From: 13-1-40CM-64-14 sp036393975
GTDB taxonomy: Bacteria; Sysuimicrobiota; Sysuimicrobiia; Sysuimicrobiales; Kaftiobacteriaceae
Assembly (NCBI GenBank): GCA_036393975.1
Contig: DASWFZ010000115.1
Span: 1-18,609 of the forward strand
Length of the DNA: 18,609 nt
Direction: 5' to 3'
How positions within the stretch are numbered: position 1 is the first letter of the stretch; each line of letters opens with the position of its first letter. The translations under genes were made by a program, and so were the position numbers. The notes beneath the pieces are model-generated. The model did not search any database, had not been told where the DNA came from, and saw nothing but the letters and a program-made list of their open reading frames with translations. This document shows, one piece after another, positions 6,665 to 14,426 of the stretch.

Positions 6665-8464
6665 TTAGAACGGGGCGCCCAAGGACAGCCACGTCTGCCG
6701 CGTGCCGTCAGGTCCCCACGCCAAGTCAATACGGATGGGTCCCAACGGCGTGGTAATAGCAATTCCAAAGCCGTAGCCCACCAACAGGTTCAAGGAAATG
6801 GGAGCGCTGCCCGCGTCGACGAAGAGGATCGACGTGATGTCTTGGAAGGACGGGATCAGCGCACTCATGGGGAACCGGTACTCGAGGTTCGCGACCCCAA
6901 TGCTGTTGTCCCGAAGGAACCCGATGGGGAGACCCCGCACCGTGCTCGGCCCCCCTAGAATGTACCGTTCCTGCAACGGGAGGTTGCCGACCGCCGAGCC
7001 AAGGAGCACCCGGGTGACAATGGTACTCTTTTCCCCGACCGGGAACAGCCGCTGGGCGTCGAGCGTGTACTTGGTGAAACTGAAGTCGCTACCAAACGCT
7101 GCAGCAGCTAACTCGCCCGTTAGAGTGACGATGCTTCCATCCGTCGCATTGAACCGAGAGTTTCGCGTGTCTCGCGCCGTACCCAGCTGAAAGCTCACAA
7201 CCCGCCCAGGTACAAACCCGACCGGCGGTGGGCAGGGGCAGACCGTGCTATTCGGGTCCAACGGAAGCACCGTAATCTGCGAGAGTTCACTGCGTAACCG
7301 AAGAGATGAGATCGTGCCGCCGTCAGTCGACCTACTCAGCGTGGCCAGCGCGCCCGCACGCTGCAGCCCGTAGCGGGAGGTCAGGGTACCCGTGGTGTAC
7401 TCCGACTCCACGGAGTAGCGGGAAAACACGCTCAGGTCAAGCGCCGTTCCGTTGGGCTCGAGGAAGGGTTCGTTGAGGCTGAGCTCATAGTTGAGTTGCT
7501 GGTTAGAACCTGTCTGCACCGCCCGCTCGGCCCGAATCACCACCGTCTGCGCGCGCCCTTGCCAGTTGCGATCCCGGTACTCGATGAACCCCAGCAGTCC
7601 ATCGCGCGAACTGTACCCCAAGCCGAAGGAGGCCTGCGCGGTGCGCGCTTCCTTCACCTCAATGATGATCACCGCCGTATCGGGGGCGCTGCCGGGCTCG
7701 GGCCGTGCGCGGATGGATTCGAACAGCCCGGTGTCAAAGAGCCGCTGCAGGTCCTTCTGCAGCACGTTGACGTTGAAAACAGCCCCGACTTTGGTCTCGC
7801 GCACGTAGCGCTCTGCCACCTTAGGCACCGTCTTCCGAAGCCCTTCGAAACGCACCGCCTCGACACGGCCTTCAATGACCCGGATCCGCAGGCGGGCCTG
7901 CCCCAATTCGTTGGCCGGTAGGACGCTGAGGTCAGCGACGTGGGCGAGGATATAGCCGCTGTCCTCATAGCGCTTCTGAATCCCCCGAGCCCCCTCGCGC
8001 ATCGTCTTCAGGTTTAAGACCTCCCCGATCGGCACACTTAGCGCGGCTTTGATGTCCTCCGCGGGGAGCACGGTGTTGCCCTCGATGATGATCTCTGCGA
8101 CCACCGGGTTCTCCGTCACCAAGAACACGACTGCGACGCCCCCCGGCTCAGGTTCCAGTCGACCCGAGACGTCGGTGAACCAGCCCAGGTCATTGATCGC
8201 CCGCACGTCGGCCCGAAGCTTCTCGTCGCTGACCTGCTCGCCCACCTTTGTCTCGGTGACCGCGGCGAGAATCTTCTCCGAGGGAATGTGCAGGTTACCC
8301 GAGACGGCGATCCGCTGGACGATCGGTGGCGGAGGTACGGGTTGAGACGGTACCGCGGGCGGAGCGGAGGGCGCCGGCTGTTGGGAATACCCGGGTGCGG
8401 GGCGCAAAACCAAACACGCCAGCACGACTGCTACAAGCCCCGCGCGGATTGGAAAACCCCTCAC
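6665..8464 (-). CDS. bamA: BamA/Omp85 outer-membrane protein insertase
   Basis: The central component for folding beta-barrel proteins into the outer membrane. From the GTG at 8462..8464 it is 599 residues. It has a signal peptide (core AGLVAVVLACLVL, end near GYSQQ) and a Pro-rich linker (28-47). Three POTRA domains follow at about 48-118 (starting IVQRIAVSGNLHIPSEKI), 121-198 (VVAEIIIEGNTVLPAEDI) and 201-271 (RVEAVRFEGLRKTVPKV). A 16-stranded-type barrel runs from about 276, with the loop-6 motif VRGLP at 509-513 and a C-terminal strand ending in Phe (WLSLGAPF). The start is set by AAAGGAGG 4 bases upstream; the frame open to 8536 would place 24 unrelated residues before the signal peptide. 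E. coli BamA has five POTRA domains. Two Cys separated by one Pro (409-411) fall in a probable surface loop. Confidence 0.95.
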   Translation of the reverse strand: MRGFPIRAGLVAVVLACLVLRPAPGYSQQPAPSAPPAVPSQPVPPPPIVQRIAVSGNLHIPSEKILAAVTETKVGEQVSDEKLRADVRAINDLGWFTDVSGRLEPEPGGVAVVFLVTENPVVAEIIIEGNTVLPAEDIKAALSVPIGEVLNLKTMREGARGIQKRYEDSGYILAHVADLSVLPANELGQARLRIRVIEGRVEAVRFEGLRKTVPKVAERYVRETKVGAVFNVNVLQKDLQRLFDTGLFESIRARPEPGSAPDTAVIIIEVKEARTAQASFGLGYSSRDGLLGFIEYRDRNWQGRAQTVVIRAERAVQTGSNQQLNYELSLNEPFLEPNGTALDLSVFSRYSVESEYTTGTLTSRYGLQRAGALATLSRSTDGGTISSLRLRSELSQITVLPLDPNSTVCPCPPPVGFVPGRVVSFQLGTARDTRNSRFNATDGSIVTLTGELAAAAFGSDFSFTKYTLDAQRLFPVGEKSTIVTRVLLGSAVGNLPLQERYILGGPSTVRGLPIGFLRDNSIGVANLEYRFPMSALIPSFQDITSILFVDAGSAPISLNLLVGYGFGIAITTPLGPIRIDLAWGPDGTRQTWLSLGAPF

Positions 8465-8468
8465 CGGT

Positions 8469-8476
8469 CCTCCTTT
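8469..8476 (-). promoter_or_regulatory. Ribosome binding site of bamA
   Basis: AAAGGAGG on the minus strand, 4 bases before the GTG at 8464. It decides this start over upstream codons in the same frame. Confidence 0.8.
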
Positions 8477-8545
8477 GCAGGCGCACGTTCGAACTGGGCC
8501 GCGCTGTAGCCAGCGGCCGAATGGTGACATAAACACCGCGGGGGG

Positions 8546-9109
8546 CTACGGCAACGGTGAGCCGACGGCGGGGTCTTGTCGCAGTACCCGCTCGGCAGTT
8601 AACACGAGGTCAAGCAGGCTCGGCCTCGATCGTGATGGGAGACGGAAGCTGGCCGCGTGCCCACTGGCCGAAGCAGAGTATGCCTGGCCTTGGGCGGGCA
8701 GCGGTGCAGCCATCTGAGATGACTCGCTCTGGGCGGCTGTGCCCGGTACCACCGCGTGAACGGGCACCGCACGCATCGCCATCGGCGCGCTGGAATGGAA
8801 GGACGGGCTGACCACCGGTGGGGGCGGCGTGGTCGCCACGGCGTGCGGGGCAATGGACCATCGCCCGATCAGCAACAGAGCAGACGCGACGACGGCGGCG
8901 AGAAGAAATGGCATTGCGGCGGCAGGGCGACGCGCCGTGCGCCGACGCGCCCCTGCCGTATCCATGGCGTGGCGTAACTCGGCATCAGCCAAGACCAGGG
9001 TGAGCAGGCTGCGCGCGTGATGCCCCGCAGTCCACTGACCCCGTGCGCGGGCCAACCAGCGTTCCGTGAACCCGATCCGCGACAGTATTTGTTCGTCGTT
9101 ACTGGTCAC
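8546..9109 (-). CDS. Single-pass membrane protein downstream of the sigma factor, possible anti-sigma factor
   Basis: A 187-residue protein from the GTG at 9107..9109, chosen because GGAGG lies 6 bases upstream; an in-frame ATG at 9131..9133 has none. The N-terminal 57 or so residues are charged and helical (IGFTERWLARARGQW, SLLTLVLADAELRHAMDTAG). An Arg-rich stretch follows, then one transmembrane helix (about 66-82, PFLLAAVVASALLLIG). The outer part is rich in Pro, Ser and Ala and ends with a helix-like segment (SLLDLVLTAERVLRQ). Positive residues before the helix predict N-in, C-out. That is the topology of RseA- or RsgI-like anti-sigma factors, and it follows the sigma gene by about 33 bases from its likely start. 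I see no zinc-finger HxxxCxxC motif, so it is not a standard ZAS-type anti-sigma factor. The partner role is inferred from position and topology only. Confidence 0.75.
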   Translation of the reverse strand: MTSNDEQILSRIGFTERWLARARGQWTAGHHARSLLTLVLADAELRHAMDTAGARRRTARRPAAAMPFLLAAVVASALLLIGRWSIAPHAVATTPPPPVVSPSFHSSAPMAMRAVPVHAVVPGTAAQSESSQMAAPLPAQGQAYSASASGHAASFRLPSRSRPSLLDLVLTAERVLRQDPAVGSPLP

Positions 9110-9115
9110 GCTGAT

Positions 9116-9120
9116 CCTCC
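9116..9120 (-). promoter_or_regulatory. Ribosome binding site of the membrane protein after the sigma gene
   Basis: GGAGG within a longer G-rich run on the minus strand, 6 bases before the GTG at 9109. It shifts the start inward by eight codons from the ATG at 9133. Confidence 0.7.
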
Positions 9121-9142
9121 CCCAGCTCTCCATCCAGCATAC

Positions 9143-9811
9143 TTAATATCCAGGCGCCCTGCGGACTTGGTGCACGTCATCGAGTACAAGGGCGCGCATA
9201 TGGGCGAGGGCCTGCTTGTGCAGGCGATAGAAGTGGGACAGGCTGATCTGCAGCTCCGCGGCAATCCGCCGCGGCGCGCGGGATTCGACGTACGTCGCGT
9301 GTAAGATCGTGCGCTCCCGCGCGGGCAGTTCCTCAATAGCCCGGCGCACCTGCTCCAGGGTGGCCCCCTCCTCGACGACGGCAAACGCGTCATCGGAGGA
9401 CGGGTCGGACAACCGGCTGAGCGGAGGGAGCTCTCCTTGATCATCCATCTCCAGCGAGTACTCTACCGGTCTCGCGCGTCGAAGAGTGTTCAGCACGCGG
9501 CCTCTGATCCGGTAAGGGGCAAACGTCGAGAATCGGACGCCGCGGGTGTGATCGAACCGCTCTACCGCCTCGATGAGCCCCACCGTCCCTTCTTGGAGCA
9601 TGTCCATCAGCAGGGCATCGGGGGGTCGGATCTGCATGACGATCTTGAATACGAGTGGTTGATACGACTCAATGAGACGCAACCGCCCTTCGGGATGGCC
9701 TTGGATGCGGTACTGGTGCCAAAGCGATCGCTCCTCCTCGGCGCTCAGCAGAGCGACTTTCTGGAGTTCAGCCAAATACTCGGTCAGAACAGAGGGGGAC
9801 GCTTGTGGCAC
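9143..9811 (-). CDS. Sigma-70 family RNA polymerase sigma factor (alternative, non-ECF type)
   Basis: A 222-residue alternative sigma factor. A region 1.2-like helix is at 9-31 (LTEYLAELQKVALLSAEEE). Region 2 runs at about 44-114, with the core-binding and -10-reading stretch LQEGTVGLIEAVERFDHTRG and the motif VRFSTFAPYRIRGRVLN. A linker of about 37 residues (ARPVEYSLEMDDQGE and onward) separates it from region 4 at about 152-207, which has ELPARERTILHATYVE and a helix-turn-helix RRIAAELQISLSHFYRLHKQ. A full region 3 is not evident. The start is a GTG with only a partial AAGGGG site upstream. It sits between tamB (106 bases before) and a membrane protein gene, then bamA, so it may direct envelope genes. 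I could not identify its own target promoter in the window. Confidence 0.9.
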   Translation of the reverse strand: MPQASPSVLTEYLAELQKVALLSAEEERSLWHQYRIQGHPEGRLRLIESYQPLVFKIVMQIRPPDALLMDMLQEGTVGLIEAVERFDHTRGVRFSTFAPYRIRGRVLNTLRRARPVEYSLEMDDQGELPPLSRLSDPSSDDAFAVVEEGATLEQVRRAIEELPARERTILHATYVESRAPRRIAAELQISLSHFYRLHKQALAHMRALVLDDVHQVRRAPGY

Positions 9812-9917
9812 CCGCCCCTTTTCGCAGACGCGGCGGAAAAGTCCTGCCCTCGCGTACGGGAGGTGGAATACCGATCTAACAGATCACAAAGCGGACGGCT
9901 CTGTCGGCGGGGAAGTG

Positions 9918-12900
9918 CTAAAACCGATACGTAATCCGGTACAAGACATCGTACGTGCCTTGGTTGCTCACCGAAAAGCTTACGAGCATGATGGGGGTAA
10001 ACCGATACTCCATGGCCCACACGTGTCGGGGGTTGACGCCGAGTTCCGACGTCATCGTCATGTAGACGTTGCGCACCACGGAGGCGCCGACACGCAGGAG
10101 CAGTGGCTGCTCTGCATCGTAGACGATTGTGAACTCCTCCAAGCCAAATGCTTCTCCGACGGCCCGGCCCACCGTGCCGAAGACTGCTGTTCCCACCTCC
10201 GACTGCAGCACCGACTGAACGCCGGTCCCCCCCATGAGCCTCGTCACGCCGACGCGGCCCGCGAGTCCTGCCAGGATCCGATCTTGCGGTAGCGTTGGGT
10301 CGGAGGTTAGATCGACGACCAGCTCATCGGGAGTCCCATAGACATGCACAAACACTCGCACGGGATCAATGCGGCGGTCTGACCCAATGAGTGTGACCAC
10401 CTGGATCGTGGTTTCGGCTCGAGCATCCACGTACGGAGTCGTCCCGCGAATCTCCGCGAATGTTGCGCGCCCCTCGGTCAGCGTAAATGTGGAGTTGAAC
10501 GCGCTGAAGGTCCCCCGCAAGGAATCCACCTCGCCAGCCAGTTGCGGCCGCTGCCACGGCCCCGCAGCGTGGACGGAGCCCTCCACTTGCAGGCGCAGTC
10601 GCCCCAGGTTGATCCACACCCCCTCTCCCGCAGCGAGCCTCAGGTCCAATACGGGGCCGGCGTCCAAGGTAGGCTCCGTCTGGCCGCGCCCAGACGGGAC
10701 GAAGAGGTCACCGTGACTGAACACAATCGACCCACTGACAGCCGGATGATCCAGCGGCCCTTCCAGGCGTACTGTGCCGTCAAACACTCCGTCGATATTT
10801 GGGGCGTATTGCACCCGGGCACCTGAGGCCTCCAGGTCGAGGGCGAGGCGATCCGGCTTGAATCGTGCCAGGCCTACAGTCCCGGTCAGCGCGAGCGTCC
10901 CGTCTCCGGCTTGGGCGCGCAGCGCGGTGATGCGGACCTCGCTGCCAGCCAAGGCCACTTCCCCTTGGAGACCCGTGAGGGCGGGGTCGAGGTCGCGCAG
11001 CTTGACCGTCCCGCCGTTTACCGCGAGTGCACCCTCTAAGCGCGGTTGCAGCATTGTCCCCGTTAAGGACACGTCTCCTGAAAGCGGTCCCTGGGCCCGC
11101 TCGATTCGATTGGTGAGCGCCCCAAGCAAGCTGAGGTCCGCGCTGAGGAGGGAAGCGTGGAGGTCGATCGGCCGCGTTTCATCGATGACAAGATGCGGAA
11201 GATCTACGGGTAGCGTGCCCAGAACCTCGACTCTGTGCTGATCTTGCGCTAATAAGCCCTGCTCGATGTGCACCTGGCCTGCTTGATAGTAGGCTTGGAC
11301 CACGAGGCGATCGAAAGCCATCGCTCCAACCCGGCCGGCCCCCACAGCTGCGGACAGACCGACCAGGGGATCACTGGGAGGCCCGCTGACCTGCAGCGTA
11401 AATTCGACCTGCCCGCCCAGAGGCGGCTGGAAGCCCACTAGCGGCCGCAGCGCATCCAGATCGAACCCCTGGCCGCTGAGTTCGAGTTCGCTGGTCCCGC
11501 TCAGATCGACACGGCCCGCACCGATGAGGGTACCCTGATCGAGTGCGACCTGCATCGTCCGCAGAAAGACAGCGCGGTTCCCAAAGGTGGCTGTCACCGC
11601 CGCATGTGAGATGGGATGCACGCCCAGAACACCGTCGGTCAACTCCGCGGCCAGAGCGGCACTGGGATTACTCAGCCGCCCCGTGAGGGTGATGCTGCCG
11701 TCCACCGCTCCGTCCAGGGTGAAGGGCACCCGGGCTCGACCCATGGCCAGCAGCGTCGCGAGTCTGGTCTGGTGAGCGTCCATCCGCAAATCCATCACCG
11801 GGTCCTCGGCAAATAACACCGTCCCCGACAGTCGGAGGTCTCCTCCCGCCTGGAACAGCGTTAGGGGAGTAAGCACGACGCGGCTGCGTTCGTACCGCAC
11901 CGTCCCCTCGGCCCGCTCGATAGGTTGTCCGTTGAGTTGGAGCGAGGTGGACGCGATCGCGGCAGACACGAGAGGTGCAGCCAAAGTCCCCCCCATGGTC
12001 CCGGTCAGATCCACGGCGCCCTCCACGCGCATGGCCCCGGTGCGAAACGCTGTGACCCCCCGCAGGTTAAAGTCCTTTGCGGACACTTCCAACGCGAGAC
12101 GACCGTGTTGATCCACACTGCCGCGCATCGCGATCCGCGACCCCTCCACCTCTAGCAGCGCATCATCTAAATACAGCGTGGAGCGCGTCCACCGGAATAC
12201 CGCACTCGCCCGGTCGACTTGCTGCCCTTGGACCCGCCCGCTGGTCAGCGCTACCGACCCGTCGGCGAGGGGGGCACGGAGGGTTCCTGTCACGCGCGCG
12301 GTCCCATCTACCTCACCCGTCATGTCCAGGGGAACCTTGGCGATATCAAGCAAGCGCTGGGCAGAGATGCGATGCGCCTGAATGGTGAGATCCACCCGCC
12401 CGGGATCCATCCACACGATCTCCCCGGCGGCTTCGTAGCGTCCTACTCCGTCCCGCAGCGCAATGCCGGGGGTCTGGAACCTGTTCTCGCTGACCTGGAT
12501 GCGCCCGAGCGCTTGGTCAAAGGGAACGGGGCCCAGTCGGCCATCGCGCGCATCGAGTTGGCCGGACAGGACGGGGGAGTCCGCCGTTCCGGCGACCCGG
12601 CCGACGATGTCAGCCGTGCCTGCGAGCCACCCCGGGGGGCCGAGTTGAGTGCCGAGGTTGCGTAGGTTGAGATCGGTGGCCACCACAGCCAAGTCGACCG
12701 GACCTCCCTGCACCACCGTACCTCTGGCGTGGACGAGGGCCGGACCGCTGCGGGCTTCGAACCGATCGAGTTGTACCGTCCCCTGGTTGAACCCCACGAT
12801 CATGTCCGCCCGATCGACGGTCAGGCCGGCGATCATCCCTTGGGTGAGACTCAGACGCGCCTGCCCGACCAGGGCCTGTGGCGTCCCGGAGAGCGCGACG

Positions 12901-14279
12901 AATCCGCTGGTCGGCCCTTGCAGCGGAATCGCGGTCAACCCCCCGTCATCTGCCACATGGGCACCGACACGATCGAGATCCGCGAGAACGAATAACTCGC
13001 GAGTGGGCAGGGCAATCCGCGCATAGCCGCGCGCGTGCCCGCCGCCGACGGCGACCGTGGCATCATGCAAGACTAAGACACCGCCGTAGTACTGGACCTG
13101 TGTAGAGAGATTCGAAAACGTCTGGCCGTTGACCCGGCCCGCGGCGTCCGTCACCTTCCCCTCCACCAGTAAGGACGCCTCCGATCCGGACACTCGCACC
13201 TCACCCCCGACACGTCCAGAGATCTGCAAGCCCGTGGCAGGAGAAACCAGGCGGCGGAGAGTGGCGAGGTCCATGGAGACCGAGCGGACGGCCAGGTCCA
13301 CGCGAGGTCCGCCCACGTGCGCGACCTCGCCTCGGAGCCAGACCGGCGATCTCTCCACGGTCATCGTCAAGCCGTCGGTCATGGCGCGCGTATTGTCGAC
13401 GACGACGGGACCCTCGATGTCGGTCAGCGCCACACGTTGGGGGAGGAGGATGGCACGTCCATCGTGGATCTGCAGCCGTCCTCGGATGTCCCCCGCGGTG
13501 TCGGTCCCCCAGCGGGACAGCAGGACGCGCAATTCACCGTCTACCGTTCCCCCCACCCACTGCAAACGGTCTACCGGGGCCACGTACCATCCCCAATACC
13601 CCGCCGACGCCCCGCGCAATGTGAGCGTGAGATCCGCGAGTTCCGCAGATGGCAGGACCGTTCCCACGGCGTGGATCAGCGCGGGCGTGCGGCCATCGGT
13701 GTGCACGGTATCGAGGTCCACGTGCAACTGCGGCGCATGTTCCCAAGAGATCGTCCCGGTCACACGCTCAAAGTGCGCCACAAACGGGGTGGGCTTGTCC
13801 CAGGAATCGGAGAACAGCACGGTGGCCTCGCGCAATTCAACCGTCCCGGTGAACGCCGCCAGTCCGGGGGTGTGTTGGCGGGGGGGAGGAAATTCAGGGA
13901 AGTTCCAGTGGGCTTTCGCGTCGCGAGCGAGGATCAGGTGGGGGTGGTCCAGCTCGATCGTACTGAGGCTGGATGTCGGCCCGCGGCCGCGGAGCAGGTC
14001 GATCAGCAGCGGCACCGGACGAAACCGCAACACGATGCGGGGGACAACCAAAAAGTTCCCCGGCTCCCCGGGGCGAGGGCCGATGCGGACATCGTCCATC
14101 TCGATCCCACGCAAGGGATCGCCCGCCAGCCGCCGGACGTGGACTTCCCGGCCTAGCGCCTGGGAGAGCTGCGACGCCACCGTGGCGCGCGCGGAGGCGC
14201 CCGCGCCGGACGATGCCACGTAGACTAGTCCGGCACCCAGCACCAGGAGGAGCCCAAGCACGATCAGCGTTACGCGCAT
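9918..14279 (-). CDS. tamB: TamB-like translocation and assembly module protein (DUF490)
   Basis: A very large envelope protein, 1453 residues against about 1260 for E. coli TamB. A single N-terminal transmembrane helix at about 4-24 (TLIVLGLLLVLGAGLVYVAS) anchors it in the inner membrane. An AsmA-like start follows (ALGREVHVRRLAGDPLRGIEMDDVRIG). More than a thousand residues of repeated short beta units of the form G-x-V-x-L-x-G-T-x-x-x-P come next, predicted to form the hydrophobic groove of bridge-like lipid transfer proteins. The last 150 or so residues carry the DUF490 signature (DLTSDPTLPQDRILAGLAG, then EEFTIVYD) and end with YRITYRF, an outer-membrane-type strand. TamB family proteins span the periplasm and support lipid and protein delivery to the outer membrane. 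No TamA is present here; BamA is the likely partner. An in-frame TAA lies 12 bases before the ATG, fixing the earliest start, although there is no clear ribosome site. Confidence 0.93.
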   Translation of the reverse strand: MRVTLIVLGLLLVLGAGLVYVASSGAGASARATVASQLSQALGREVHVRRLAGDPLRGIEMDDVRIGPRPGEPGNFLVVPRIVLRFRPVPLLIDLLRGRGPTSSLSTIELDHPHLILARDAKAHWNFPEFPPPRQHTPGLAAFTGTVELREATVLFSDSWDKPTPFVAHFERVTGTISWEHAPQLHVDLDTVHTDGRTPALIHAVGTVLPSAELADLTLTLRGASAGYWGWYVAPVDRLQWVGGTVDGELRVLLSRWGTDTAGDIRGRLQIHDGRAILLPQRVALTDIEGPVVVDNTRAMTDGLTMTVERSPVWLRGEVAHVGGPRVDLAVRSVSMDLATLRRLVSPATGLQISGRVGGEVRVSGSEASLLVEGKVTDAAGRVNGQTFSNLSTQVQYYGGVLVLHDATVAVGGGHARGYARIALPTRELFVLADLDRVGAHVADDGGLTAIPLQGPTSGFVALSGTPQALVGQARLSLTQGMIAGLTVDRADMIVGFNQGTVQLDRFEARSGPALVHARGTVVQGGPVDLAVVATDLNLRNLGTQLGPPGWLAGTADIVGRVAGTADSPVLSGQLDARDGRLGPVPFDQALGRIQVSENRFQTPGIALRDGVGRYEAAGEIVWMDPGRVDLTIQAHRISAQRLLDIAKVPLDMTGEVDGTARVTGTLRAPLADGSVALTSGRVQGQQVDRASAVFRWTRSTLYLDDALLEVEGSRIAMRGSVDQHGRLALEVSAKDFNLRGVTAFRTGAMRVEGAVDLTGTMGGTLAAPLVSAAIASTSLQLNGQPIERAEGTVRYERSRVVLTPLTLFQAGGDLRLSGTVLFAEDPVMDLRMDAHQTRLATLLAMGRARVPFTLDGAVDGSITLTGRLSNPSAALAAELTDGVLGVHPISHAAVTATFGNRAVFLRTMQVALDQGTLIGAGRVDLSGTSELELSGQGFDLDALRPLVGFQPPLGGQVEFTLQVSGPPSDPLVGLSAAVGAGRVGAMAFDRLVVQAYYQAGQVHIEQGLLAQDQHRVEVLGTLPVDLPHLVIDETRPIDLHASLLSADLSLLGALTNRIERAQGPLSGDVSLTGTMLQPRLEGALAVNGGTVKLRDLDPALTGLQGEVALAGSEVRITALRAQAGDGTLALTGTVGLARFKPDRLALDLEASGARVQYAPNIDGVFDGTVRLEGPLDHPAVSGSIVFSHGDLFVPSGRGQTEPTLDAGPVLDLRLAAGEGVWINLGRLRLQVEGSVHAAGPWQRPQLAGEVDSLRGTFSAFNSTFTLTEGRATFAEIRGTTPYVDARAETTIQVVTLIGSDRRIDPVRVFVHVYGTPDELVVDLTSDPTLPQDRILAGLAGRVGVTRLMGGTGVQSVLQSEVGTAVFGTVGRAVGEAFGLEEFTIVYDAEQPLLLRVGASVVRNVYMTMTSELGVNPRHVWAMEYRFTPIMLVSFSVSNQGTYDVLYRITYRF

Positions 14280-14301
14280 GCTCTGCGATTAGCACCGGGC
14301 T

Positions 14302-14331
14302 GGCGCCGGCATGCCCGGGAGCACCGGCGCC
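14302..14331 (-). repeat. GC-rich inverted repeat between the S55 gene and tamB
   Basis: GGCGCCGG (14302-14309) and CCGGCGCC (14324-14331) form a perfect 8-base-pair stem with a 14-base loop. An alternative stem CCGGGC/GCCCGG (14296-14301 and 14313-14318) overlaps it. There is no T run on either side, so it is unlikely to be an intrinsic terminator. A transcript-processing or stabilising hairpin before tamB is possible. Confidence 0.4.
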
Positions 14332-14426
14332 GTTATGGTCATTCCCTGCACGCGGGGACTGTATTCCGGGACGCACCGAACTAAACCCCGCCCCCTCAGC
14401 ACGGATGAGGACACGGGTCCGTTGCG

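Noticed and set aside
8487..8494. Palindrome GTTCGAAC, resembling half-sites of a LexA box
   Set aside because: The Gram-positive SOS box is GAAC-N4-GTTC, with the half-sites in the other order and spaced. An isolated 8-base palindrome is not enough.
8497..8518. Hairpin GGCC...GGCC between the membrane protein gene and bamA
   Set aside because: The stem has a bulge and no T run follows, so I do not call it a terminator.
13129..14223. Long plus-strand open frame of 364 codons opposite tamB
   Set aside because: It lies fully antisense to the well-supported tamB. Its translation is low-complexity Ser, Thr, Arg and Pro without domains, as expected from a GC-rich shadow frame.
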